A stretch of DNA of 64,000 nucleotides, from NCBI RefSeq assembly GCF_019112545.1, contig NW_025064889.1, positions 656,098 to 720,097 on the forward strand. The letters are read 5' to 3'. This stretch comes from Guyanagaster necrorhizus. Its lineage: Eukaryota; Basidiomycota; Agaricomycetes; Agaricales; Physalacriaceae. Position numbers and translations under genes: made by a program. Positions 47,921 through 60,042 of the stretch are shown here, piece by piece. The notes under the pieces were generated by a model. The model was not told the origin of the DNA. It saw only the letters and a program-made list of their open reading frames with translations, and did no database searches. Numbering within the stretch: the stretch's first letter is position 1; each line of letters starts with the position of its first letter.

Positions 47921-50900
47921 TAGATCCTACTCTGGGATCTTGGCTCATCAGATGTATCTCCTAGGGCCCTAAAGTTTGTTGAGCCATTCTGGAGCTCAAC
48001 ATCTTTTGGCCACCCTTATTCCTTCATCCATTTCATCAATTACTTTTTTGGCTCACATCTTATGTACTCAGGTTTTGAGTACAGCCTTCACTTCTTTCTC
48101 TGTCTTCACATCTTTGATAGCCCTTCAGGTCTATTCAGTGTTGAATAGTTTGATCCATCCAATAGGGGCCTCTCCCTTTGTTTGACTTGTAGGTGATTGA
48201 GTTTTTAGTGTTGGTGATTCTTTCAGTATGCATTTGATAGTCAGGGATTGGAGTATATTTGAATGCATGCATAATTTAGATATAGTGGTACCTACAAAAG
48301 TACTATTAGTCTGTTCTGCAGCTATCATTGGCACACTGGTAAGTCCTTTGGCTGACCCAGTGGAATTGCTCACTGGTCAGCCTCATCTTTTACCTTCTCT
48401 ATCTTTATATCTTTGCCAAGTTCTTCTTCTTTCTAGAGTTCAGTGATCTGTGCTCATATATCTTTGTAGATTCATTTCTTTTTTGAGCAGTCCTGTGATA
48501 TATGCCTCTTCTGTCTGCAGTTAAAGCACTTCTCTTCTTTCTTTAGCCAATCTATATCCATCAGCTTTCCACTTCTAGTGTATATCATTCTGGTCTCAGT
48601 CTTCTGAGTCCTATAGGAGAGAGTGCTGGTTGATGAAGTACCTATCTTGGTATTGCTGGTTTGACTGTCTAGCTTTAAGTTCTGTAGCTGATTCAGTTTG
48701 TGATATTCTTATAAGTTCAACTGCTATACTTTCTGGCACTGCTATTTCTTGTATATCTCAATGACTTGTTCCTTCTATGCATCATACCCCTTTGGGATAT
48801 TTATCCCATATCTGACACTATTTTGATATACAAAGGCAATACTCCTTGTTTGAGGGCTTTGACCATCCACCCATTATCAGCTATATCATTGTGTATTCCA
48901 GCAAGTTTCATGAGTCATTCCAGCTTATTGAAGTATTTGGTGGCTGGTTTATCATCTATCTTGTATTTCTTGATCTTCAATTTGTATACTTCTTGTACAG
49001 CAGGATCAATGAATTTATCATTGAGCATCTGCTTGAAGACTGGCCAGAATGGCAATCAGTGGTGCTGCCTGATAGTAGAGTAAAAGTTTGGGGAGATGAG
49101 GATCCACTATGTTTTGGCTTTATCCTCAAGATAGAATGAGATAAAGATGACCTTATTCATATTGGTTCTGAGGTAAGTGATATAGACTTTGAAGTATTGC
49201 TTGCAGTCTATCAAAAACTGATCAATGTCATCTGATGTGCCTTTGAAGAGGCAGGGCTTTCAGAGTAGATCAGGTTTGCATTAGAGGACAACTGCATTTT
49301 CTGGCAGTGCTCCCATCAGGTTCAGCCATTGGTCAAAAGATGGTTATCACTATTTGACTGATGGAGCAGAGAATGAATAAAGAGAATTATCATCAGTGAC
49401 AAGACTTCCCATCAGTTCTGCTTCTTTGTATATAATCACCTCATTTTATATAATAAACCCTAATCATATTGCTTCAGGGTCATCTTTGACAGGATCCTTC
49501 TCACTTCCTTTGGCTTCATCAGATGGTGGTTGTCCACCAAAGAGTCAGCTTTCTTGGCCAGTCCAGGGATTTTAGGATTCTGTGTTCTGAGTCATCAGCC
49601 AAGGTTAGCTATAGGTGAGCCAAGTTGCTGTAGTTTGGGTTGAGGATGTGGAGTATAAATACCAGCTGCTAGCAGTTCAGATACAGGGTGCTATATAAAT
49701 AGCTTGCTTCAGGATTATCAAAGAGGTCTATTGCATTGGCTGGATATCATACTTTGACTGATATGCTAGAAGTTTGCTGAGCTGGTCTTCCAGAGGTCTC
49801 TTGTTATAATTTGAAATAGCATATTTAGTGATGGAAGATTGTAAGATATCTTGCCATTCTACATCATCTGCATAAATATACTTCTGTCCCAGATTTGATG
49901 CTAGCCATTTAGCATCTTGCTATAGAAATGCTGTACCCTCCTGATACAGTTTCAAAAACACCTTCTCTTTGTTCTGCTGGATTTCTTCTTCTAGTGCTTC
50001 TTCATCTGTCTCTTCTTTTGCATATTCTATAAATTTTTGTTATTCAAGAGAAACATCCCTATCACTCTTCTTGTTGCTCTCCTCAATCTTGATCTCATTA
50101 TCCTCCTTGCTCTTTCTGTCCTTGATGAGGAAGCTGTTGGACTGGTCATAGATAGATGAGGTGGAGGCTTTGATAGTTGCCAGAGAGCTGGTCATCATTC
50201 TTTGTACTTAGTCTGGTCTTATTAATGTTGGTTCAAGAAGGAGACTGCTTGAGAGATTGGCCACTGCATATTCTCTGCTTCTCCAGTTCTCAGCAATATT
50301 GGTGGAAGTTTCAATAATATCTGGGGTTAAGGAAGAGTGCTACAATCCTTTCTCCCAGGAACCTCCAGAGGCTGTGGTCAGAGATGTGAGTGTTGAGAGG
50401 GACTCAAAGCCTATAGGCATCAAGTACAGACTTAGAGTGGAAGAGAATGGTATTAGTGTTGATGATGCTGGAAGTTCTAGGATGAGAAGGATATGTGGTG
50501 TGTTGGGCAGCCTCACTAGGAGTGATGGCTTTTGCTGACCTTTCCTAGAGGTCAGTTTCTATTGGTGTGCTAGGCTCTCAGAAGGAGAAGCTCATAGATT
50601 CTGTTTGGAGGCCATACTAGGTTAGAGAACCAGATCTCCAGGTAGTGGCCTTAAGTTTGCATTATTGTCATCTAAACTGGTGGTTGTACTGGCTTTCTTC
50701 ATACTCACAACTGGCTCTGAGCTGCTGCAAACTCAGTGGCATCTCAGGCTCATTCTTCTGCTTCTGCCCTGGCCCACTCTGCTTGAGTGGTGGTGGTATA
50801 GTAATCATCAGGTGGTTCTTCTGGATTATAGTTTTGTGGACTTTCTCTTGGACTGAGCTGAGTGTGAAGCTCTCTACTTGGATTGACTTGGGCTATAAGC

Positions 50901-51640
50901 TTTTCTTCTCATTGCTCTAGAGAGTTCTCATCATTTGACCAGAGCTCAATAACTCTATGACTGCTATAGTTGGTATGGACTGATGAGGCTGGGCTTCTGG
51001 CTGGCATGGTGTAGAGGAAGTCATGGTTCAAGTTTGGAGATGCATGTTAGGGTCTAGGAGCCACCCTAGTGGCATCAAGAGAGTCCTGAACACAGTCTCC
51101 AATCCTATATTCTGGTGGAGCAGTGGAAGGATCAGGAGATGGCTTGTTATTAAAGAAGTCACTGGGAAGGTCCTTGTCTTTGTGGTCTGAGACTACAGGG
51201 AGATGTGGCAGAATCTACAGGTTCCTGAATCCTGTGTTTATATAGTGGTTGTTTCAGCTATTTGTTCTTTGAGAAAGATAGGTGTGTCTCTCTTCTTCTG
51301 GATCATTCCTCATATCTGAGCTGCTAGGCTGGATTTCTGATATAGTTCTGATCTGGAGCTGAAAGGAGACTCAAGCAGAGAGAGAGATGTCATGGAAGGG
51401 AAGGTCTGACATAATATTACAAAGGATTTGCTGTATCTGCTGAAAAGCTTGATAGTGCCTGACTATTCAAGCAGTTACTGATTGACATCTTTGACAAAGT
51501 TGGATGATGGCAAGCAAGTCTAGAAGTATTTCAATAATGAAAGCTAAAAGCTTAAAGATGTTGTTGGTAAGATCAGAGGTTGTAGATAATGATAGTGGCA
51601 TTTAGTTTTCCTTGTGCTTATTGTGTATAAGAAAAGAAAA
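47921..51640 (-). pseudogene. Element B: decayed gag with CCHC zinc knuckle
   Basis: The minus strand shows a nucleocapsid knuckle CFNCRQKRHISQDC (about 48530-48488), pattern CX2CX4HX4C. Long Ser/Glu-rich and Gln-rich sequence lies upstream to about 51600, interrupted by stops. The region is unusually long for gag (about 3.7 kb including the leader). Confidence 0.7.
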
Positions 51641-51645
51641 GTGTA

Positions 51646-51658
51646 AGCTTTGAGCTAA
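51646..51658 (-). other. Primer-binding site of element B
   Basis: Minus TTAGCTCAAAGCT lies one base from the 5' LTR end. It is the reverse complement, but for one C/T change at a former CpG, of the motif 34 nt after the TATA box in the same LTR (51814-51826). This suggests self-priming rather than a tRNA primer. Confidence 0.7.
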
Positions 51659-51659
51659 T

Positions 51660-52119
51660 TGTTAAGCCCAAGCAACATGTGATCTAAAACATGTGATAAA
51701 CAGATGCTGTATTGTATTTGTACAGTCACATCTGAATTCACTATTTGTATTTGTGTGGTGTTATGCTTTAAGGCCTTGCAATTAGCTTGAGGTAGAATAG
51801 TGAAGTATAAACTTTAGCTTGAAGCTGAAGTTATACAGTGAGAGCCACTCTACTTATATACTAGCCATCTATCAAGGTATTAATGCTACTACTAATTGTA
51901 TCAGTCCAAGCCTTTCTGCTTTTGATCCTTGAGCATCACTATCAATGTCTATAAAAGAGTTGTTGTGCATCATCAAGGGATGTCATCATGTCAGAAAACA
52001 ATAGTGAATTCAGCCTGTTATACTGATTAAGCCTGTCTCACAGTTCTAAGTGCTGGCTTAAGTATTCTGACTAGGCATAAATAGGGGTAAAATATAAAAA
52101 AGATGAAAAAATCATAACA
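51660..52119 (-). repeat. 5' LTR of element B
   Basis: 460 bp, + reading TGTTAAGCCC...ATCATAACA. On minus, TATATAAG (near 51860) precedes AGCTTCAAGCTAA (51826-51814). It differs from the other LTR mostly by C/T and G/A transitions. Confidence 0.88.
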
Positions 52120-52242
52120 CCAATCTATCCATGGGTTATACTTCTAAAGCCAGTCATGTTCTAAGAATACTTTTTGGTTGTGAAGATGAATTACAGCAAA
52201 GTCTATTTGCTTGATATGCTTATTTTCAGTAGTCATTCATAG
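52120..52242 (-). pseudogene. Element D: protease-RT linker fragment between B and C
   Basis: Minus reading gives KQIDFAVIHLHNQKVF, then LEHDWL-stop-KYNPWIDW, the typical end of gypsy protease. It is continuous with 43982 on one side (after removing B) and with 60048 on the other (after removing C). It includes one copy of each target duplication, CCAAT (52120-52124) and CATAG (52238-52242). Confidence 0.85.
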
Positions 52243-52759
52243 TGTTAAGCCCAAATTCCATATGACTAGTGACATGTGATAAACTGACAGAACCTCACAC
52301 TTTGGGTTATACTGTCAGAGTCCACTTATGTGTGACTAGTGTTGTGTAGTCAAGGCATTTGCAGTTTGCTTGAGATAAGATGGTGAAGATAAAACTTTAG
52401 CTCGAAGCTGGGGTATTACAGTGAGAGCTACACTACTTAAATACTGTTCTGTTATCGTGCTATAAATAAATATTCACAAAAGATATTGTCTGTCATAGAG
52501 CTGTTACCCCTGCTGTTGCCAGGCTCTCCACAAAGGCTGTTGTCTGGTGGGCTGTTGTCATTGCTGTTACTGCTGTTTAGTGACAAAAGGAGTATTGTCT
52601 CTCCCTTCACAGCATACAGTCATATGATAAGACAATGACTGACTGGGTTGCTGAGCTAAGCATTCCCACAGTTCTAAGCACTAGTCTAAGTGCCCTGACT
52701 AAGCAAAGATAGGAGTCATTTCTGAAGGAAAAGAAAAGAAAATAGGAAAAATCATAACA
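52243..52759 (-). repeat. 3' LTR of element C
   Basis: 517 bp, + reading TGTTAAGCCC...ATCATAACA, followed at 52760 by the purine tract (minus CTTAAGGAGGGGGTAA). The start motif copy TTAGCTCGAAGCT (52397-52409) keeps its CpG. Confidence 0.93.
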
Positions 52760-55700
52760 TTACCCCCTCCTTAAGACCATCATCCCGATGGTCAAGTTAG
52801 AGTAAGTCTGTCCTGCCAGAAGGAGGTGGTTGATCTGCTGGACCTCTCATCATTTCAGTGGCAGGCTTCAAATGAGTCGAAGGGGTGGTACATTGCTCTT
52901 TGCTGTATGTCCTCACTATTTCTGGCTCGTCTGTCACAGGATCATCTTCATCATCCTCTTTAACATGTTCTCTGCTGTCGGCAGGTTGGTTGATATATAT
53001 CTGGCTAGATATCATCTCTCTTCCTGTTGTCACCGCATCTGTTTTTGCAGATATAATATTGAACATGACCCCCTTCACATCTATTTTATTGATTCTGTGC
53101 TCATAGTCCTGAATTGCATCTTTCGCATTTATGTGTTTTTTGTTGACCCATTGATTTGATTCTGGTCTGTATCCCTTCCAGCTGACTAAATAGTCAATGG
53201 TTGTTGTCATGCCTCTGCCTCATGCTTTAACCCTTCAGGTTCTGTGATTTAGAACTTCATCAATTTTATAGTGTTCTTTGTCATCGATAAGGTCTGGTGG
53301 CAGTAGAGGTGGTTGTTCTTGGTTTGAGAATGCTGGTACCACATATAGTGTCAATAATATTTCATTAAAAACATTATGAATTTTCCAGGTGGCAGGAATC
53401 TGCAACCTGTATATGGAGTTTCCAATTTTATGTAGGACTTTGAATAGTCCTGTTCGTTTGTCTGCAAGTTTCCATTTTGGTCTTAGTAAGTGCAGATTTA
53501 TCATATCCAACCAGACCTTGTCATTGGTTGAATATTGATGTGCTGCCTATTGGTGTTTGTTATACTGTTTCTGCATAGTTAAAGCAGCCTTTTCGAGGGC
53601 TGTCTTGGTCTCCTCATGGATCTTTGCCATCATCGCTGCAAAGTCTGTCGATGCCGGTGTTATTGTGTGAGCCCATCCTGTTTGTGCAACTGGTGGGTTC
53701 CATCCATAGTTCACAAAGAATGGGGTTTTGCCCATTGCTGAGTGGATTCTGTTGTTGTGTTGGAATGCTGCTAGTGCTAGCCATTCCATCCAGTCATCCT
53801 GTTGATAATTGATGAAAAGTCTTAAGTACTTTTCAATTTTCTGGTTGGCCCATTCCATTTGGCCATCCGTCTGTGGATGATATGCCGTTGAGGCATTCTT
53901 CTTGATGTTGAGGAGTTGGTATAAATCATCTAAGAATTTGGAGATGAATTGTGGTCCTCTGTCTGAAATCACTATCTGAGGCATGCCATATTTTGCATAA
54001 ACCTCATCCCATAGTATCTTTGCTCATCTCTTGGATGTCAATTCTATTGAGCAGGTGATCAGAATGATTGCCTTCAAGAAGCAATCGACTATGACAATCA
54101 TAGCATCATAGCCATCACTTTCGGGTAGTCTGGTTATCATATCCACTGAGATGTGGGTCCATGGTGACAAAGGGACTTCATTCAGGTGGAGTGGGGCTGC
54201 TCTGGGTTGTGTTGAAGTCTTGCCTCATTGGCAAACCTTGCAAGCCTTGATATATCGGGTGATATTATGGTCTATTTTTTGGCCACCAGTACTCTTTCAA
54301 GACCAATTCCTTCGTTTTAGTGGTCCCAGAATGTCCAGCAGTCACGTGATCATGACAGGTGGCAATAATGTCACCTCATAGTCTTTGATCCCTTGGGATA
54401 TAGATTCGCCCATCATAGCAAATCAATCCTCCTTCTTTTTTCAGCTCTCGCTCATGATTCAATAATGGGGCAGTTCTCTGATCCCACTTGTGGGGATCCC
54501 GAGTAGCACTTTTAATGCATTCATGCATCTCTTCTTCTGTTGGCATGATCATTGCTTGGAAGTGTTCCAGTCGTAATAGTATGACCTCCTTGTTGTTATT
54601 TTCTCCCTAGTCATGATCTGCTCTGCAGCTGAGGAAATCGGCCTTTTTGTTTGCTACCCCAGCCTTATGGTGCAGCATGTAGTCATACTCTGATAGTTCT
54701 GTGACTCATCTGGCTTGTCGGCGATTGAGTTTCTGCGGTTGTCAGAAGTATCGAAGATTTTGATAATCCATCCAGATTTCAAAGGTCTGCTTGGCTCCAA
54801 TGAAATAATGCTGCCACTTGGCAAAGGTGAGCATTATAGCGAGGAGTTCTTTATCGTAGATCTCATAGTTGCACTCCATTACAGTGAGTGCTTTTGACAT
54901 AAAAGCGACTGGTCACCATTTGCCATCTTGTTCTTGTGACAGTATGGCTCTGATTGCACCTTCGCTAGAGTTAGCTTCCACTCAGAATCTTCCATCTTGG
55001 CTTGGTATGGCCAAAATGACATCTTCAGCTAATCAGTATTTAAGTTTGTCGAACGCCACCTGTTGGGAAATTCCTCAAGTCTATGGGGAATTTCCAGTTA
55101 ATTGCATCATGGGTTGCACTATTTTGCTGTAATCTCAGATAAACCACCGGTAAAAGTTGGTGAACCCAAGAAATGATTGCAGTTCCTTCTTCTTTGTTGG
55201 TTCCAGCCATTTGGTTACTCCTGTGACCTTGATGGGATTCATTCTGATGCTTCCTTCACTGATAATGACTCTGAGGTATTCCATTTCCAATACCTCAAAT
55301 TCACATTTTTCAGCCTTGAGGAATAGTCAATGCTTCCTCATCAAGGATAGTACCTGTCATACTATCCTTCGGTGTTCTTCCTTGGTTTTGGACATAATGA
55401 GTATGTCGTCCAAGTAGATTGTGACCTTTCCCATAGCAATGAGATCTTTGAAGATGTCATTCATCATCCATTGGAAGGTGGCCAGTGAGTTAGTTAGTCT
55501 GAAGAACATAACCATTGGTTCAAACAACCTACAGTTAGTTCGAAAAGTGGCCTTCCATTCATCGCCCTTTTTGATACATACATTATTGTATCCCCATCGA
55601 ACATCCAGTTTAGTGTAATATTTGGCACCCCGGAGTTTATCTATTAACTCTGCAATCAATGGAAGTGGATAACGGTTTTTGATCATCATCTCATTGAGCT

Positions 55701-56490
55701 TCTGATAGTCTTGTACTGGTCAGAGTTTCCCATCCTTCTTTTTAATGAAAAGGAAGGAGGATGCTATTGGTGATTTTGATGGCCAGATCCTTCCACTAGA
55801 TAAGTTTTCTTCTAAAAACTTGTCCAGTTCTTGTTGTTCGTTATTGCCCAGTGGATAACACTTGCAATCCAGGTTGGCATTAGCATTAGGGATTAGTTTG
55901 ATGGTATGGTCCCAGGGTTTTGCATCGGGTAGTTTGTCGAAACTTTCTTTTTCAAATAAATCCTGATAGTCATGTGCCTATTCAGATACCATTTTTTCGA
56001 ATGTTCTTTCCCCTTTTCTGGCATTAACCTTTGCTGCTAGATCATTAGCATGGTGTACTGCCCAGATGCTAATAGCCCTTTGTATGTCAATGGTGAGAAT
56101 AGTTTCTCCGTCTTCCATCTCTTCATCTGGTAGTTCAAATGGAATCTTCCAGCAGTGACATCAAGCAAAGATGATGCATCCAGTTTTCCAATTGATCAGC
56201 AGATTGTGTCTGATTAGCCAATCATGACCAAAGAATATTTCTTTTGTTCCTAGATCAGTTACTGCTAAATCAATTCATTTCAAGTGATCACTGATGGTGA
56301 GCCTAAGCTCTACATATTTGGTGATCGATCCAGCTTGGTTCCTTGTCCTGTCTGTGTTATAGACTGGGATAAGTGCCACTGTTGCCCGAGTGGGCAATTG
56401 ATGCTTGTCGACAAAAGCTTGATTGATGCTACTTCCTGTGCAGCCACTGTTGATCAGAGCAGTGACTGCATGGGTTGATCGGAATGTTAA
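52760..56490 (-). pseudogene. Element C: pol (PR, RT, RNase H, IN, chromodomain), recently inactivated
   Basis: Minus strand. Protease about 56480-56150 reads ALINSGCTGSSINQAFVDKH, so the catalytic DSG is NSG. RT about 55800-55100 has [19 protein letters not shown] and an intact [13 protein letters not shown] (about 55430-55390). RNase H about 55080-54680. Integrase about 54450-53240 has QIVISDRGPQFISKFLDDLY (about 53980) and HPQTDGQMEWANQKIEKYL. The chromodomain DYLVSWKGYRPESNQWVNKK is at about 53195-53130. Open stretches of 90-145 codons are separated by single TGA or TAG stops. Confidence 0.9.
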
Positions 56491-59400
56491 TATCTTGATC
56501 TGTGCTTTGGCTAATAAGTCTTTTCCTGGGGAGCTAGCTCGTCAGATGAATTTTCATGGTCCATGCAATTCATCAAGCCATTCCAAAGCTTGACATCGTT
56601 CTGCAGCTTGCATTCCTGTGATCATTTTGTCGATCACTTCCTCGATTTGGGTCTTATGAACCCAGTTCTTGAGTACGGCTTTTGCTGCTGCTTCGTCCTT
56701 ATCATTTTTGATGGCTCACCAAGTCCATTCGGTGTTGAATGGCTTTAGCCAACCTGTGGGGTTCTCTATCCCTGTTTGGCCTAAAGGCAATTGAGTCTGT
56801 TTTACCTTTTTAGCTTGAGAAATTGTCGATGATGATGCATCTTTGAGGCTCTCTGTCCCTCTTTAGCCCTTTGTTGGCATTTGAGTTGTTAGAGTCAGTT
56901 CCTTAGGCGATTCTGAATGGTGGATAATCGGGTCAAGTATATTCAAATGCATGCATAATTTAGACATAGAGGGTGGTACTACAGAAGATAAAATGTTAGT
57001 CTGTCCAGCAGTCTGTGACCCATTATCTGCTTGGTTGGCCGAGTCAGTGGAATTGCTCACTGCTTGGCCTTGCCTTTTCCCTCCTCGGGCTTGTCATCTC
57101 ATCCAAGGTCTTTATCTTCCTTCATTAATTCAGCAATCTGCATCCGAATGTCTTCTTGCATGTATTTGCTCTTCTTCTCTGGGCAATTTCATGCCATGTG
57201 GCCTGGTTGGCCACAATTAAAGCATAATATGTGCACCTTCAGATCGAGAGGCGACATTGGATCCAGAGGCTCCCCCTCAGAGGGACCAACCCAATCTGTC
57301 AGAGGTCCCAGAAAGGAATGTAAGGACCCATCATTGGCAACAGGACTTCTCGGTGTTGGCAGTCCTTCTCTTCGTATGATCCACCCATCTTTGATGGTCC
57401 ACCCCTGTGCCATTGCTTCAGGATCGTCCTTCTTTGAATTGGTAGGAACTGATTCAGTTCCTTCAGCTTCGTCAGACAGTGGCTGCCCTCCCAATAGTTG
57501 GCTGCCTGTGCCAGTCCAGAGATTTGGGTGATAGGTTCTCAGCTGTCTATAGGATTGGGCTAGCCAAGATGCCATGTTGCAGACAGCTGATGTGGCAAGC
57601 AAGTATCTTGATATCACCATTCAGATTGAGAATGCTATGTATGCTGTCTTGGGCAGCATCACGCTTGGGGTCCATAGCATTGGTGCCTCCCGTTTGCCAA
57701 ACCTTGGTCAATATAGTGGCATTGCCATCATCTGATAATGTAAAAAGCACTGATTGAAATTAAAAATAGCACATTCAGTCATGGCATACTGTAAAATCTC
57801 TTTCTGCTTGATGGGATCAGTGGTGGTATATCTTCATCCTAGGGATGATCATAGCCAGTGATCATCCCTCCATAATTCAGCTATCTGCTCTTGGTATAAC
57901 TGAATAAATTCTTCTTCCTGTGCCTCTTGTTCCTGTTGTTTCTTCTCCTGTTCTTGGCATGTGGTCATGCTGATGATACTTCCCCACTCAAGGATGGGGT
58001 CCACCACCTGGCTGCCTTGGTTCTCTTCTTCGGCCTCATTGTCTCCTTCAGCCCCTCTGTCGGTGGTCCCCTTGAGGAGGGAACTGCCTTGCTGGCCAAA
58101 GGTTTCTGAGGCAAGTGGATTGGGGCTAAATGCTTGACTCAGCATCATTGGGTCCAGGTTGAGGAGCAGGCTCCCAGTCAGGCTGCTCTTCTTCTTCCTC
58201 TGCTGGCAGTGCCACTGCTCTGTGATACTAGCAGAAGTTTCTATAGAACTGGAGACAAAGGAAGAGGTTAGCAATTAGCCCATCGAGGACCCTTTTGAGA
58301 TCTCCAGTAAGGTCAATATACTCATCGTCACCCCTGATTGTTCTCCAGTCTAATGGTATCCTATTTCCCTGGACAGAGATATCATCAGTTTTGGCAATGG
58401 TGTCTGTCTCATATGATAATGGGCAGTCATCGTCAAGGAGTGTCAGCTCCCCGCAGTGGTAGTCGTTGGCATAGATGACTCTGGCAATTGCCCTGGTCCA
58501 AGGGTTGGGCTCACTAGTGGGAGTGGCAGGTTCTCAGAATGGAGAGTTGGCAGTGCTGATTGTAGTAGTACTGACTGGGGTATTAGTACATTGGAAGCTC
58601 TCAGAGGTCCTGGTCCTGTTTTGGACCTGAAGATACTGCCTGTGGGGAGTATGCTGGGGACTAGTCTGGTGGTCAGTCCATATCTGTCTTTTGAGGAACT
58701 CGGCAAGAGATCAGGAGGTTGGTTGTATTGGGTTTGGTACCACTGGATCATGTCTTGATAGGCATGAAGCTCCTTCTTGTTCCTGTTCCAGTCTACTGGC
58801 CACTCTTGATGCTGCTTGCCAGTATCAGACCTCATCCCTGTTGGTATCATCAAAGAAGGGGTCAGGACTACTGACCCTCATTCTCCTTCCACTGTCTCTT
58901 GTTGATGAGGCATGTCAGGGTTGATGCCTGTCAGTACTTCTAGTGCTTGGAGCCATCTAAATGGCATCCAAGGAGTCTCTAGCCCAGCACTCAATTCCAG
59001 ACTGGGCAACGGTGGTTCTTGACACAGAGATGCTGTGCTCAGGGGAGGGGATGGAGGTATTGGGTCAGGGTCATCAAAACCTTGTAGCCCAAGGGTTTCC
59101 AGGGTCTTGGATGATTGCCGACAGGGGTCTTGGGAGGTACTCATGTCGCCACTGCTACTGCTCCTCTTCCCTAGCATATTCTTCAGTCAAGCCCCCAGGC
59201 TCGTCTTCTGTTTCTTTAGGGTGTCAAATGGAGTTTTGGACAGAGAGAGGGATGTCATAGAGAGAGAGATCAGATGTGACATTTCGGAGGATTGTATGGA
59301 TATGCTGAAACTCTTGGTAGTATTGAATAGCCTAGGCAGTAATAGATTGGCATCCATGGCACAGCTGTATGATCATCAATAAACTGATCAGTGTTCTGAT

Positions 59401-59511
59401 GATAGAAGCCAAGAGTTCGAAGAACTCATGAGTAAAGTTCGGATCAGATGGATTTAGAGCAGAGAGCATTCAGTTTCTCAGCATGGTTGGGCCTGAGAAA
59501 GGGAAGCAAGA
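56491..59511 (-). pseudogene. Element C: gag with CCHC zinc knuckle (broken)
   Basis: Minus frames hold a nucleocapsid knuckle CFNCGQPGHMA-stop-NC (about 57226-57184), a pattern of CX2CX4HX4C. Acidic, Gln/Glu-rich and Ser/Pro-rich stretches lie upstream (for example EEEFIQLYQEQIAELW near 57900). Stops and frame changes break it into pieces of 60-145 codons. Confidence 0.8.
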
Positions 59512-59524
59512 AGCTTCAAGCTAA
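59512..59524 (-). other. Primer-binding site of element C
   Basis: Minus TTAGCTTGAAGCT lies one base after the 5' LTR end. It is the exact reverse complement of the sense-strand motif AGCTTCAAGCTAA in the same LTR (59692-59680), which lies 34 nt after the TATA-like TATTTAAG. No tRNA-like TGG start is present. Confidence 0.75.
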
Positions 59525-59525
59525 T

Positions 59526-60042
59526 TGTTAAGCCCAAATTCCATGTGACTAGTGACATGTGATAAACTGACAGAACCTCACACTTCAGGTTATACTGTCA
59601 GAGTCCACTTGTGTGTGACTAGTGTTGTGTAGTCAAGGCATTTGCAGTTCACTTGAGATAAGATGGTGAAGATAAAACTTTAGCTTGAAGCTGGGGTATT
59701 ACAGCAAGAGCTATGCTACTTAAATACTGTTCTGTTATCGTGCTATAAATAAATGTTCACAAAAGATATTGTCTGTTGTAGAGCTGTTACCCCTGCTATT
59801 GCCAGGCTCTCCACAAAGGCTGTTGTCTGGTGAGCTGTTGTCATTGCTATTACTGCTGTTTAGTGACAAAAGGAGTATTGTCTCTCCCTTCACAGCGCAC
59901 AGCTGTACGATAAGACAATGACTGACTGGGTTGCTGAGCTAAGCGTTCCCATGGTCCTAAGCACTGGCCTAAGCACCCTGACTAAGCAGAGATAGGGGTC
60001 ATTTCTGAAGGAAAAGAAAAGAAAATAGGAAAAATCATAACA
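59526..60042 (-). repeat. 5' LTR of element C
   Basis: 517 bp, starting TGTTAAGCCC and ending ATCATAACA on +. The presumed promoter is TATTTAAG on minus near 59726. It differs from 52243-52759 almost only by transitions, several of them TG in one copy and CA in the other. Confidence 0.93.

Larger units (their letters stand above)
43983..52119 (-). mobile_element. Element B: full-length Ty3/gypsy chromovirus, TSD CCAAT
   Basis: This 8.1-kb element has two similar LTRs (43983-44438 and 51660-52119). Both sides carry the 5-bp duplication CCAAT (43978-43982 and 52120-52124). Removing it rejoins the pol frame of element D (HDWL...YNPWIDWKEGEV). Order on minus: 5' LTR, PBS, gag, PR, RT, RNase H, IN, chromodomain, PPT, 3' LTR. 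It is CpG-depleted and full of stops. Confidence 0.92.
52243..60042 (-). mobile_element. Element C: full-length Ty3/gypsy chromovirus, TSD CATAG
   Basis: This 7,800-bp element has two LTRs of equal length (517 bp each), bounded by perfect duplications CATAG (52238-52242 and 60043-60047). It interrupts the protease of element D. It keeps more CpG and longer frames than A, B and D, so it is younger, but it is still inactivated by stops and by a changed protease active site. Confidence 0.95.
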
